From assembly GCA_944320675.1 (NCBI GenBank), contig CALUIJ010000143.1:1-37525 (forward strand): 37,525 nucleotides of DNA. Reading direction: 5' to 3'. The position numbers and the translations under genes were made by a program. Under the pieces are notes generated by a model. The model did no database searches. It was not told where the DNA came from and saw nothing but the letters and a program-made list of their open reading frames with translations. Positions 16,244-24,000 of this stretch are shown here, piece by piece; positions within the stretch are counted from its first letter, which is position 1, and the number at the start of each line of letters is the position of its first letter. This DNA is from an uncultured Prevotella sp. (GTDB lineage: Bacteria; Bacteroidota; Bacteroidia; Bacteroidales; Bacteroidaceae).

Positions 16244-18505
16244 ATGTTGAGGAAGATACTTTTTACGCTTTACATACTCGTCACGGCCTGCATGGGAGCG
16301 GCCACGTTCGTCGAGAAATACCGTGGCACCGACTTCGCCCATGCCGCCGTCTACGGCTCGTGGTGGTTCGCGGCGCTGTGGGCCTTGCTAGCCGCGGCGG
16401 GCGTGGCCTATATCGTTAAGAGGCGCATGCGCGCGACGTCGGCCGTCGCGCTGCACGCGGCGTTCGTGCTGATACTGGCCGGGGCGTTGGCCACGCGCCT
16501 GACGGCCGAGCGCGGCATGGTGCACCTGCGCTGCGGAGCGGCCGTCGGCACGTATACCGTCTACGGCGGCGACGGCAATACCGAGGAGCGCATGCTGCCG
16601 TTCAAGCTGAGGCTCGACGAGTTTGACGTCAGTTACCACGACGGCACGAGGGCCGAGGCCGACTACGTGTCGCGCTTCACCGTTATCGACGGCGGCCGCG
16701 AGATGCGCGCCGAGGTGTCGATGAACAACATATACAAGCACGGCCCGATGCGCTTCTACCAGTCGTCTTACGACCGCGACATGCTGGGCAGCACGCTCGC
16801 CGTGAACAGCGACCCCTACGGCATACCCCTTACATACGCCGGCTACGCGCTGCTGTTCGCCGCGCTGGCGTGGATGCTCTTCGACCCCAAGGGCGCTTAC
16901 CGCCGCCTGCTGCGCAGTCCGCTGCTGAGGCGCGGCGCGCTCTCGCTGCTGGCTTTGGCGGCGTTCCCGGCCGTGGTCGGGGCCGCGAAGGTGCTGCCGA
17001 GGGAGACGGCCGACAAGTTCGGCCGCCTATACATATTGTACAACAACCGCGTGTGTCCGCTGCAGACGTTCGCCGTCGACTTCACGAAGAAGCTCTGCGG
17101 CAGCACGCACTACGAGGGCTCCACGGCCGAGCAGGTGCTCACGGGCTTCATATTCTACGGCGACGAGTGGAGCTCCGAGCCTGTGCTCAGGCTGAAGAAC
17201 GGCGTGCTGCGCGACCGCCTGCAGCTGCCGCGGCGGTGCTCGGTCAACACGTTCTTCAACCCGGTGATGGGCGGATACATCCTCGGCCCTTACATAGAGG
17301 AGTATTACAGGGGGAATAACGACAAGTTCCACAAGGAGGTGGCCGACGTTGACGACCGCCTGATGATGGTGATGAACCTGCGCCGCGGCTTGCCGCTGAA
17401 GGTGTTCCCCGTCACGTCGCAGGGCGTTACGACGTGGTACGCCCCTACCGACGGCATGCCCGACACGCTTGTCGACGGGCCGCGCCGCAAGTACATACAG
17501 AACGTTTTCTCGTTAATCTACGGTGAAGTGCTCGCCGGGCGTTACGCTTCGGTCGACGCGGTACTTGACAAGATGCTGAAGTACCAGCGGCTCAACGCCG
17601 GCGCGTCGTTGCCGTCGCCGTTGCAGGTGAAGGCCGAGCGGGCTTACAACGCCGTGCCGTTTGCCACGGTGCTCTTCATGCTCAACCTTGCGTTGGGCGC
17701 GCTGCTTGTGGCGTTCGCGGTATGGCGGCTTATTAAGAATGGCGGGAGTGAAGCGGGGGACGGGAGTGAAGGAAAGGCCGTGAAAGCCGTCCGTGCCGCC
17801 GGGCTTGCGGCCTCGGTCCTGTCGCTGTTCGCCTTGACGGCGTGCATCGCCCTGCGCTGGATTGCCGGCGGGCGCGTGCCGATGGCCAACGGATATGAGA
17901 CGATGCTCGTCATGGCGTGGTTCGTCATGGTGCTCGGCCTTGCCGTTTACGGCCGTTTCCGCATAGCGTTGCCGTTCAGCCTGCTGATGTCGGGCTTCTT
18001 CCTCCTCGTGTCGCACATCAGCCTTATGGACCCCCAGATAACCCACGTCATGCCGGTGCTCTCGTCGCCGCTGCTCGGCGTGCATGTTTCGGTGATAATG
18101 ATGTCGTTCGCCCTGTTGTCGCTGACGTTCGCCGTCGGCGTCACGGCCCTGCTGCTGCGCCTCGTCAAGAGGCCGGCGCGGCCTTCGGCCGACGACTGCT
18201 GCGAACGGCTCGCCCTGCTGTCGCGCCTGCTGCTTTATCCTGCCCTCGCGTTGCTCGGCGTCGGCGTGTTCGTAGGGGCCGTGTGGGCCAACGTGTCGTG
18301 GGGCGCGTATTGGAGCTGGGACGCCAAGGAGGTGTGGGGGCTTATAACGTTGATGGTCTACGCCGTAGCCGTGCACGACCGTTCGCTGCCTTTCCTGCGC
18401 CGCCCCACGGGCTACCACCTGTACGTTACGCTGGCGTTCCTCACGATACTGATGACGTATTTCGGCGTGAATTATTTCCTCGGGGGGATGCACTCTTACG
18501 CTTAG
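16244..18505 (+). CDS. ccsBA: Fused cytochrome c assembly protein CcsB(ResB)-CcsA(ResC)
   Basis: System II cytochrome c synthetase that exports haem and attaches it to CxxCH motifs outside the inner membrane. The 753 residues carry an N-terminal ResB-like half (helices at about 5-25, 28-52 and 62-80, a large periplasmic domain, a helix near 190-206 and one near 220-240) and a C-terminal CcsA half with about eight helices from about residue 475. The haem-handling WWD motif is WGAYWSWDAKEVW (686-698), and conserved histidines are seen in LVSHISLMDPQITHV, LGVHVSV and the C-terminal GGMHSYA. It follows the di-heme gene by 154 nt across a palindromic repeat cluster and very likely matures that protein. 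No other cytochrome, such as NrfAH, is seen beside it. Confidence 0.93.
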   Translation: MLRKILFTLYILVTACMGAATFVEKYRGTDFAHAAVYGSWWFAALWALLAAAGVAYIVKRRMRATSAVALHAAFVLILAGALATRLTAERGMVHLRCGAAVGTYTVYGGDGNTEERMLPFKLRLDEFDVSYHDGTRAEADYVSRFTVIDGGREMRAEVSMNNIYKHGPMRFYQSSYDRDMLGSTLAVNSDPYGIPLTYAGYALLFAALAWMLFDPKGAYRRLLRSPLLRRGALSLLALAAFPAVVGAAKVLPRETADKFGRLYILYNNRVCPLQTFAVDFTKKLCGSTHYEGSTAEQVLTGFIFYGDEWSSEPVLRLKNGVLRDRLQLPRRCSVNTFFNPVMGGYILGPYIEEYYRGNNDKFHKEVADVDDRLMMVMNLRRGLPLKVFPVTSQGVTTWYAPTDGMPDTLVDGPRRKYIQNVFSLIYGEVLAGRYASVDAVLDKMLKYQRLNAGASLPSPLQVKAERAYNAVPFATVLFMLNLALGALLVAFAVWRLIKNGGSEAGDGSEGKAVKAVRAAGLAASVLSLFALTACIALRWIAGGRVPMANGYETMLVMAWFVMVLGLAVYGRFRIALPFSLLMSGFFLLVSHISLMDPQITHVMPVLSSPLLGVHVSVIMMSFALLSLTFAVGVTALLLRLVKRPARPSADDCCERLALLSRLLLYPALALLGVGVFVGAVWANVSWGAYWSWDAKEVWGLITLMVYAVAVHDRSLPFLRRPTGYHLYVTLAFLTILMTYFGVNYFLGGMHSYA

Positions 18506-18591
18506 AAACAGTTTACAGGTCGGCAGCGTCGGCGTTCACCGTAGTATGGGAATACGGAATGTTGCCGGGAAGTGCCGAGGCAGGAGGCTCC

Positions 18592-19296
18592 TTATCTCCG
18601 CCCCAGCACTTCCTTGCGTTCGCTTTCGGGGTATTTCTCTATGGCGTACCTCAGCATCGTGCGCGGCATACTGCGCCAATGGGCGTCGACGAACATGCGC
18701 AGCCGGGCGGGGTCGCGCTTGCCCGCCTCGCGCAGCATCCAGCCTACGGCCTTGTGCATCAGCTCGTGCCCGTGGCCGATGAGGAGCAGGGCGAGGCGGA
18801 ACGTGTCGTCGAGGTCGCCCTGCTTTATGAAGGCGTATGTCGACACTATGGCTATGCGGTTGTCCCACAGCAGGGGACTGGCGGCCAGGCGGTAGAGCGC
18901 GTCGCGCGGCTTGTCCTTCAGGTACAGGCCTACGATTTGCGGGGCTGATAGGTCTACCAAGTCCCAGTTGTTTATCCTCGCCGTGTTGGCAAGATACGTG
19001 TCGAATACCTCGGCGGCGGCGCTACCGCGCGCCTTCTTCATCTTTTCAACCATCATCAGCAGGCCGCAGAGCCGCGCTTCGTGCCATTCGGAACGGAGCA
19101 GGGCCGCGGCCGTGGCGAGGCTCTCGTCCTTATGGCTCTTCGCCACGCCGCGCGTAAGCGGTACGGGCAGGCCGAGGAACTTGTCGCCCTCGCCGTATTC
19201 GCCATTGCCAGTCTTGAAGAATCCGCTCAGTACGCGGCGTTTCTCCTCCGTGCCGAGAGCGGCCAGTTCGGCCAGTATCGTGTCGTATCCTTTCAT
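18592..19296 (-). CDS. DNA alkylation repair protein (AlkD-like HEAT-repeat fold)
   Basis: A 234-residue soluble protein of the AlkC/AlkD glycosylase superfamily, which removes N3- and N7-alkylated purines. Helical repeats run through the whole length. Diagnostic parts are FFKTGNGEYGEGDKFLGLPVPLTR (26-49), SEWHEARLCGLLMMVEKMKKA (69-89) and NNWDLVDLSAPQIVG (109-123), in which Asp112 lies where the AlkD catalytic-site Asp is expected; the WMLREAGKRDP segment near residue 185 is also typical. It is divergent from the HAD phosphatase gene, with a TATTTTTG box on the minus strand 34 nt upstream of its ATG, and convergent with ccsBA. Enzyme activity has not been shown for most Bacteroidales members. 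Confidence 0.9.
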   Translation of the reverse strand: MKGYDTILAELAALGTEEKRRVLSGFFKTGNGEYGEGDKFLGLPVPLTRGVAKSHKDESLATAAALLRSEWHEARLCGLLMMVEKMKKARGSAAAEVFDTYLANTARINNWDLVDLSAPQIVGLYLKDKPRDALYRLAASPLLWDNRIAIVSTYAFIKQGDLDDTFRLALLLIGHGHELMHKAVGWMLREAGKRDPARLRMFVDAHWRSMPRTMLRYAIEKYPESERKEVLGRR

Positions 19297-19329
19297 CTTG
19301 CTTTATGTCAAATAATTGGTTTGAGCATG

Positions 19330-19337
19330 CAAAAATA
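19330..19337 (-). promoter_or_regulatory. Promoter -7 box of the AlkD-like gene
   Basis: On the minus strand TATTTTTG matches TAnnTTTG, 33 nt upstream of the ATG at 19296. The -33 region is AT-rich with TTG triplets but no ideal spacing. It is back-to-back with the promoter at 19361-19390. Confidence 0.5.
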
Positions 19338-19360
19338 AACATTTATTAAACAACAATGCA

Positions 19361-19390
19361 TTGCCGGTGAAAATAAATGGCGTAACTTTG
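19361..19390 (+). promoter_or_regulatory. Promoter of the Cof-type HAD phosphatase gene
   Basis: TTG at 19361-19363 and TAACTTTG at 19383-19390 are separated by 19 nt, matching the Bacteroidetes consensus. The predicted leader before the ATG at 19501 is about 105 nt, unusually long for this window, and holds an in-frame ATG at 19459 that could extend the protein by 14 residues. Confidence 0.65.
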
Positions 19391-19500
19391 CGGGAAAATG
19401 AGCGGGACGCATGGCGGAGTAGGAGGGGACTGCAGGCGCAGGATTTCCTGGTTTTACAATGGTTAACGCAACTCCCGTACTTCCCTTAAAACTTGAAAAG

Positions 19501-20283
19501 ATGATAAAAGCGTTATTCTTCGACGTAGACGGGACCCTTGTAAGCTTCAAGACCCATAGGATACCGCAGTCTGCCGTCGACGCCCTGACCGAGGCCAAGC
19601 GGCGCGGCGTGGGCATATACATATCGACGGGCAGGCCGAAGCGGCTGATTAACAATCTTGATGAAATAAGCGGGCTCGTCGACGGATACATCACGGCCAC
19701 TGGGGCTTATTGCACGGTGGGCGGCAGCGTTATAAGATGCCTTACAATTCCCGACGGCGAGGCGCGTGCGTTCGTAAGGATGTCTGACGAGATGAACTTC
19801 GCCACGCTCGTTGTAGGCGTAGGCGACCTTACGGTGATCAACCCCAACCCCGACGTTGACCGCCTTTACCGTAAGATGCTCAACGTGAGCGACCTCGGTG
19901 AAGGCGTTCCTGTAGAGGACGTGCTGGAGCAGGGCATAATACAGTTCACACCCATAATCGACGTTGAAACCGAACGGCGGCTGATGCCCATTATGCGCCA
20001 CTGTGTGTCGGCGCGTTGGTATCCCGACTTCGCCGACATAACGGCGCGTGGCGCCGACAAGGGTACGGCCTTGCAGGCAGTGGCCGGTTACTTGCGGCTG
20101 GACATGTCGGAGACGATGGCCTTCGGCGACGGCGGCAACGATATTCCGATAATCCGTGCGGCAGGCGTGGGCGTGGCCATGGGCAACGCCGACGACGACG
20201 TGAAAGCGGCGGCCGGTTATGTTACCTCGGGCGTTGACGACGACGGCATAGCCTCGGCGCTAAGGCACTTCGGAATCATTTGA
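19501..20283 (+). CDS. Cof-type HAD-IIB family hydrolase
   Basis: Haloacid dehalogenase superfamily phosphatase with a C2B cap, acting on small phosphorylated metabolites. Motif I is DVDGTL with nucleophile Asp8 and acid/base Asp10; motif II is STGRP (Thr43); motif III Lys is in ADKGTALQAV; motif IV is GDGGNDIPI (Asp210, Asp214). The cap spans about residues 85-180. I start at ATG 19501 because family members begin MIKALFFDVDG; the in-frame ATG at 19459 would add MVNATPVLPLKLEK, which lacks family support. The natural substrate cannot be predicted (family members dephosphorylate sugar phosphates, pyridoxal phosphate or FMN). The gene is transcribed alone and ends before a large inverted repeat. 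Confidence 0.93.
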   Translation: MIKALFFDVDGTLVSFKTHRIPQSAVDALTEAKRRGVGIYISTGRPKRLINNLDEISGLVDGYITATGAYCTVGGSVIRCLTIPDGEARAFVRMSDEMNFATLVVGVGDLTVINPNPDVDRLYRKMLNVSDLGEGVPVEDVLEQGIIQFTPIIDVETERRLMPIMRHCVSARWYPDFADITARGADKGTALQAVAGYLRLDMSETMAFGDGGNDIPIIRAAGVGVAMGNADDDVKAAAGYVTSGVDDDGIASALRHFGII

Positions 20284-20358
20284 AGGGCGTGATATTAACG
20301 TCAGTCTGGTATAAGAAGAATGTAATTATTCTAAAAACAATGGCACCATTCTAAATCG

Positions 20359-20492
20359 TAAGAAGTCGGCAGCATATTGTCATTCCGGGCCGGGACCCGG
20401 AATCCAGTGCAACCACCAACATTATCAACAAATTGGGTGATTACTGGATTCCGGGTTCCGGCCCGGAATGACAATATGCTGCCGACTTCTTA
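20359..20492. repeat. Large inverted repeat, possible MITE or dispersed palindrome
   Basis: Two 50-nt arms (20359-20408 and 20443-20492) are reverse complements with one mismatch, around a 34-nt loop. Each arm contains GTCATTCCGGG followed by CCCGGAAT, an internal 8-bp hairpin, resembling the ATTCCGGG...CCCGGAAT dispersed repeats known in several bacterial genomes. No coding sequence is inside. It may be a non-autonomous mobile element, and as RNA it could terminate both convergent transcripts. I see no clear target-site duplication. Confidence 0.85.
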
Positions 20493-20590
20493 TAAAGAGA
20501 TGAAGATATTTGGTTTATTGCCGACATTCATACTCTCTAAAGACCAATTCGGGTTTAATGGTTTATAGTAAAGAACACCTTAGCAATCGG

Positions 20591-20650
20591 ATTCTTCACT
20601 CTTAACTCTTAACTCTTCACTCTTAACTCTTCACTCTTCACTCTTCACTT
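20591..20650 (-). repeat. Heptamer array abutting the rseP stop codon
   Basis: Eight consecutive 7-nt units (+ strand ATTCTTC, then ACTCTTA or ACTCTTC) run from 20591 to 20646 and end one nucleotide from the rseP TGA. In the sense (minus) direction they read AGTGAAG/AGTTAAG. The complementary second half seen in the other arrays is absent, and here there is no co-directional downstream gene. Confidence 0.85.
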
Positions 20651-20651
20651 A

Positions 20652-22031
20652 TCACATGTATCCCAGCCACCTGAGGATGTCGTTCAGGTTGGCCACCACC
20701 ATTAGGAGTATGAGAATGCCGAAGCCTACGTATTCGGCCCTGATAAGGAAGTTCTCGCTCGACTTGCGGCGCGTTATCATTTCGTAAAGCAGGAATAGCA
20801 CGTGGCCGCCGTCAAGCGCCGGTATGGGCAGTATGTTCATGAAGGCGAGGATTATGCTCAGGAACGCCGTCATGCGCCAGAACATCATCCAGTCCCACGT
20901 CGGGGGGAAGAGGCTGCCTATCGCGCCGAAGCCTCCGAGCGACTTGGCTCCCTCGGCCGAGAACACGTATTTCATGTCGTCAACATATCCGCGGAGCACG
21001 TTTACGCCGTAGACTACGCCGGCAGGGAAGCTCTCAAAGAAACCGTATTCGAGCTTTACGGGCTTGTAGTAAGTGCCCAAGTATGTCTTGCCTACGCCGA
21101 GCGTCATGTCGGCCGTGAGCACGACTTGCGCCGTGTCCTTCCTGCCGGGCGTGGCCTTATGGCTGAAAACTATTGTCGTAGTGCGCGCCTTAAGGCTGTC
21201 GGCAGGGGTCTTGGCCGCCGACATGACGTCCTGCATGCGCCCTATCTGGTTGTCAAACTCGTTCCACGAGTCTACGCTCTTGCCTCCGACGGCCAGCAGT
21301 TTGTCGCCTTTCATTATGCCGGCCTTCTGCGCCGGAGAGTTCGGCAGCACGCTGTCTACGTCGGCCGGGATGAACGGCCGCGCGAACACCGGCTCCTCCT
21401 TGACCATGGTGAGCAGGCTCATGTCCTCGGGCATGGTAACGGTTACCTCCTTGCCGCCGCGCAATACGGTAACTGTTTGGGCGTTGGCTATGGCCCGGTA
21501 CATGTCGACATCAAACCTGTCGAGCGTCTTTTCGTCGGTGCGAAGCAGTATGTCGCCGTCGCGGAAACCTATTTCCTTTGCCGAGTCGTTGAACTTCATG
21601 CCCATAGACATGTCCTTAAGCGCAAAGTAAGAGTCGCCCCAGGTGAAGAGCACCATGGCGTAGATGAACAGCGCAAGCAGGAAGTTGACCAGCACTCCGC
21701 CGACCATTATGAGCAGGCGTTGCCATGCCGGCTTGGAACGGAACTCACACGGCTGGGCGGGCTTCTTCATCTGTTCGGTGTCGAACGACTCGTCTATCAT
21801 TCCCGAAATCTTGCAGTATCCGCCCAACGGCAACCAGCCTACGCCGTAAGTGGTTTCGCTGCGTTTTGGCTTAAACTCGAATAGGTGGAACCACGGGTCG
21901 AAGAACAAATAGAACTTCTCAACCCGGACGCCGAAAAGTTTCGCGAAAAAGAAGTGCCCTCCCTCGTGGAGCAGCACAAGGATTGAGATTGCCAGCATGA
22001 ACTGGAGCAGTCTAATCAAAAATACTTCCAT
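20652..22031 (-). CDS. rseP: RIP metalloprotease RseP (site-2 protease)
   Basis: Membrane-embedded zinc protease of family M50 that cuts anti-sigma factors or other single-span proteins within the membrane. The 459-residue protein has the zinc motif HEGGH (His22, Glu23, His26) in the first helix and the third ligand in PIPALDGGH (Asp407) in a late helix. The GVGWLPLGGYCKISGM segment is the family membrane-reentrant loop. One or two PDZ domains lie between about 130 and 310 (GFRDGDILLRTD; NSPAQKAGIMKGDKLLAVGG). It is the last gene of the tsaB-DUF4290-murA-rimM-dxr-rseP series, 154 nt after dxr. Its stop codon is followed at once by a heptamer repeat array. Confidence 0.96.
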   Translation of the reverse strand: MEVFLIRLLQFMLAISILVLLHEGGHFFFAKLFGVRVEKFYLFFDPWFHLFEFKPKRSETTYGVGWLPLGGYCKISGMIDESFDTEQMKKPAQPCEFRSKPAWQRLLIMVGGVLVNFLLALFIYAMVLFTWGDSYFALKDMSMGMKFNDSAKEIGFRDGDILLRTDEKTLDRFDVDMYRAIANAQTVTVLRGGKEVTVTMPEDMSLLTMVKEEPVFARPFIPADVDSVLPNSPAQKAGIMKGDKLLAVGGKSVDSWNEFDNQIGRMQDVMSAAKTPADSLKARTTTIVFSHKATPGRKDTAQVVLTADMTLGVGKTYLGTYYKPVKLEYGFFESFPAGVVYGVNVLRGYVDDMKYVFSAEGAKSLGGFGAIGSLFPPTWDWMMFWRMTAFLSIILAFMNILPIPALDGGHVLFLLYEMITRRKSSENFLIRAEYVGFGILILLMVVANLNDILRWLGYM

Positions 22032-22148
22032 GTCGTTTCTTTCTTTTTAATGGGAGATTGCGGAGTGAACGGCTGCGCGGCGGACTTTTAAAAAACGACG
22101 GCCTGCCGCCGGCCGGCTACTCCGTGAATACGTCTTGTTTACGTAAAG

Positions 22149-22185
22149 TCGTTTAATTTTTACTTGTTAATTTTTAATTTTGCAA
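22149..22185 (-). repeat. Possible weak word array after dxr
   Basis: In the sense direction the bases after the dxr TGA read as A-rich words (AAAATTAA, AAATTAAC, AAGTAAA, AATTAAAC) that recall the heptamer arrays. There is no clear complementary half before rseP. It may be only AT-rich spacer. Confidence 0.3.
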
Positions 22186-23334
22186 TCAAAGCATGGCTTC
22201 AGCCACGCGGCGCGCCTCAGCGTCTGTCGCTATGTATGTGTCGTAATCGGGATTGCCGTTGAACGCTACGCGGTCCATCGTCTTTTCAATGATTTCACCC
22301 ATCTGCATGAACGAGCAGCGGTCTTCGAGGAACGCGCGGTTCACTATCTCGTTGGCGGCGTTGACTATGCACGGCATGTTGCCGCCGCGGCGTATCGCCT
22401 CGAACGCCAATGCAAGGCAGCGGAACTTGTCCAAATCAGGTTCGAAGAACTCAAGCGGATGCTTGAACAGGTCGAGACGCTCGCCGCTGAGGTGCAGGCG
22501 GTCGGGATAAGTGAAGGCAAACTGTATCGGCAGGCGCATGTCGGGCACGCCGAGCTGGGCCTTCACAGCTCCGTCGCAGAACTGCACGGCACTGTGGACG
22601 ATGCTCTGCGGATGCACTAATACCTGTATCTTGTCGGCCGGAACGCCGAAAAGCCATTTAGCCTCGATGACTTCGAAGCCTTTGTTCATCATCGTCGCGC
22701 TGTCGATGGTTATCTTAGCGCCCATGTTCCATGTGGGATGTTTCAGCGCGTCGGCTTTCGTTACGTTGGCAAGCTGCTCTTTTGTGAAATTGCGGAACGG
22801 GCCGCCTGATGCCGTAAGGAGTATTTTCTCAATTTCGTTGCCGCCTTCGCCGATCAGACTTTGGAATATGGCCGAATGCTCGCTGTCCACCGGGATGATG
22901 GGCGAACGGTGCTCGGCGGCGAGCTTGCAGATCAGTTCGCCCGCTACGACGAGCGTTTCCTTGTTGGCAAGGCAAATCTTCTTGTGGGCCTTGACGGCGC
23001 GGATTGTGGGGCTTAGTCCTGCGAAACCGACCATGGCCGTTAGCACCATGTCGATTGGTTCGGCTTCGACGATTTCGTCCAAAGCCTGCTTCCCGGCGTA
23101 GACCTTAATGTCGGGGCGGTCGGCCAACAAGTCTTTCAGCTGTTCGTATTTGTCTTCATTGGCTATGACGACGGCGGCCGGATTGAACTCGTGCGCCTGC
23201 CGGGCCAGTTGCTCCACCTTGTTGTTCGCCGTAAGGCAGTATGCCTCGTACAGGTCGGAGTGTTGTTTTATCACGTCGAGCGCTTGCGTTCCTATCGAGC
23301 CTGTAGAGCCGAGGATGGCTATTTGTTTCTTCAT
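22186..23334 (-). CDS. dxr: 1-deoxy-D-xylulose-5-phosphate reductoisomerase
   Basis: Second enzyme of the MEP isoprenoid pathway: converts DXP to 2-C-methyl-D-erythritol 4-phosphate with NADPH; target of fosmidomycin. The 382 residues begin with the NADPH-binding GSTGSIG (9-15). LANKETLVVAG (122-132) and the metal-binding PVDSEH (148-153, Asp150 and Glu152) are present, followed by ASGGPF, the flexible-loop region before MGAKITIDSATMMNKGFEVIEA, and the C-terminal helical domain. Length is normal. It lies 55 nt downstream of rimM and is probably transcribed with it. Some Bacteroides genomes, as I remember, have a membrane peptidase gene between rimM and dxr; none is present here. Confidence 0.97.
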   Translation of the reverse strand: MKKQIAILGSTGSIGTQALDVIKQHSDLYEAYCLTANNKVEQLARQAHEFNPAAVVIANEDKYEQLKDLLADRPDIKVYAGKQALDEIVEAEPIDMVLTAMVGFAGLSPTIRAVKAHKKICLANKETLVVAGELICKLAAEHRSPIIPVDSEHSAIFQSLIGEGGNEIEKILLTASGGPFRNFTKEQLANVTKADALKHPTWNMGAKITIDSATMMNKGFEVIEAKWLFGVPADKIQVLVHPQSIVHSAVQFCDGAVKAQLGVPDMRLPIQFAFTYPDRLHLSGERLDLFKHPLEFFEPDLDKFRCLALAFEAIRRGGNMPCIVNAANEIVNRAFLEDRCSFMQMGEIIEKTMDRVAFNGNPDYDTYIATDAEARRVAEAML

Positions 23335-23389
23335 ATATTTGGTGTTAGGCGTGTTTCCGTTTGCTTATGGTCGGCTTGCCGCCGCTGGC

Positions 23390-23917
23390 TCAGCCGAGGT
23401 CGAGCAGCCCTTCCGGCAGGCTGACCCTTATTTCGTGCTTGTCTGTGTCGATGCCGGTGATGAAATCGTCGGACACGGGTATCAGTATTTCCCTTCCGTC
23501 AGGTGTCCTTACGTTGAATAGCACGTTCTCCGTGGCATCGTCGACGTATGATATTTCGCCTATCAGCTTGTCACCGTTGTCGGCATCGAGCACGTTGAAG
23601 CCGCGAAGTTCGTCGTATGTTAGTTCGTTTTCGTCGCGGTCGGACAGGCTTTTGGGGAAATATACGTCGCATCCGGTCAATTCCTGCGCCTGTTCCTTTG
23701 TGTCGACGTCGCAGAACTTGACGAGCGCGGTCCCGCCGCTCTTGAACCTGTATTCCTCGAAAAAGAACGGGACAAGAATGCCGTCTACTATTAATATAAG
23801 GTAATCGGCGTCGACGCGGTCGAATACGTCGTCGTCAAACATGAACGACGCCTCACCTTTCACGCCGTGCGGCTTTCCCATCTTGCCTATCTTATATACC
23901 TCTTCTATTCTTATCAT
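23390..23917 (-). CDS. rimM: Ribosome maturation factor RimM
   Basis: Binds ribosomal protein S19 and helps maturation of the 30S head. I choose ATG 23917 (MIRIEEVYKIGKMGKPHGVKGE), giving 175 residues; a five-codon longer reading would start at TTG 23932, which belongs to the upstream repeat array and spells the array end GTCAACTAAA. The N-terminal RimM barrel includes GKPHGVKGE and the YLILIVDGILVPFFFEEYR strand region; the C-terminal PRC-barrel covers about 95-170 (LTYDELRGFNVLDADNGDKLIGEISYVDD...NVLFNVRTPDGREILIPVSDDFI). It lies between murA and dxr, all on the same strand. Confidence 0.95.
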   Translation of the reverse strand: MIRIEEVYKIGKMGKPHGVKGEASFMFDDDVFDRVDADYLILIVDGILVPFFFEEYRFKSGGTALVKFCDVDTKEQAQELTGCDVYFPKSLSDRDENELTYDELRGFNVLDADNGDKLIGEISYVDDATENVLFNVRTPDGREILIPVSDDFITGIDTDKHEIRVSLPEGLLDLG

Positions 23918-23920
23918 ATC

Positions 23921-24000
23921 TTTAGTTGACAAGTTACAAGTAACGGGCAGACAAGCAAACTACACTTGTCACTTGTCTGCTTGTTACTTGTCTGCTTATT
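23921..24000 (-). repeat. Word array filling the murA/rimM gap
   Basis: On the sense (minus) strand, AAGCAGACAAG, TAACAAG and GTGACAAG words begin 4 nt after the murA stop and turn into CTTGTCTG, CCCGTTACTTG and AACTTGTCAACTAAA just before the rimM start. A 19-nt inverted repeat with two mismatches pairs 23937-23955 with 23972-23990. The terminal AACTTGTCAACTAAA is identical to the end of the array at 4876-5053. Confidence 0.85.

Larger units (their letters stand above)
20284..20651. other. Convergent spacer with inverted repeat and heptamer array
   Basis: No gene is seen in these 368 nt between the HAD phosphatase (+) and rseP (-). It contains the 134-bp inverted repeat (20359-20492) and the heptamer array (20591-20650). 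The remaining AT-rich sequence has no clear terminator. Confidence 0.6.

Noticed and set aside
20377..20568. Small open frame across the inverted repeat
   Set aside because: It is produced by the palindromic arms and is not protein-like.
23918..23932. TTG start for rimM adding five residues
   Set aside because: These codons are the end of the repeat array (shared with the array at 5041-5055), and the conserved protein begins at the ATG at 23917.
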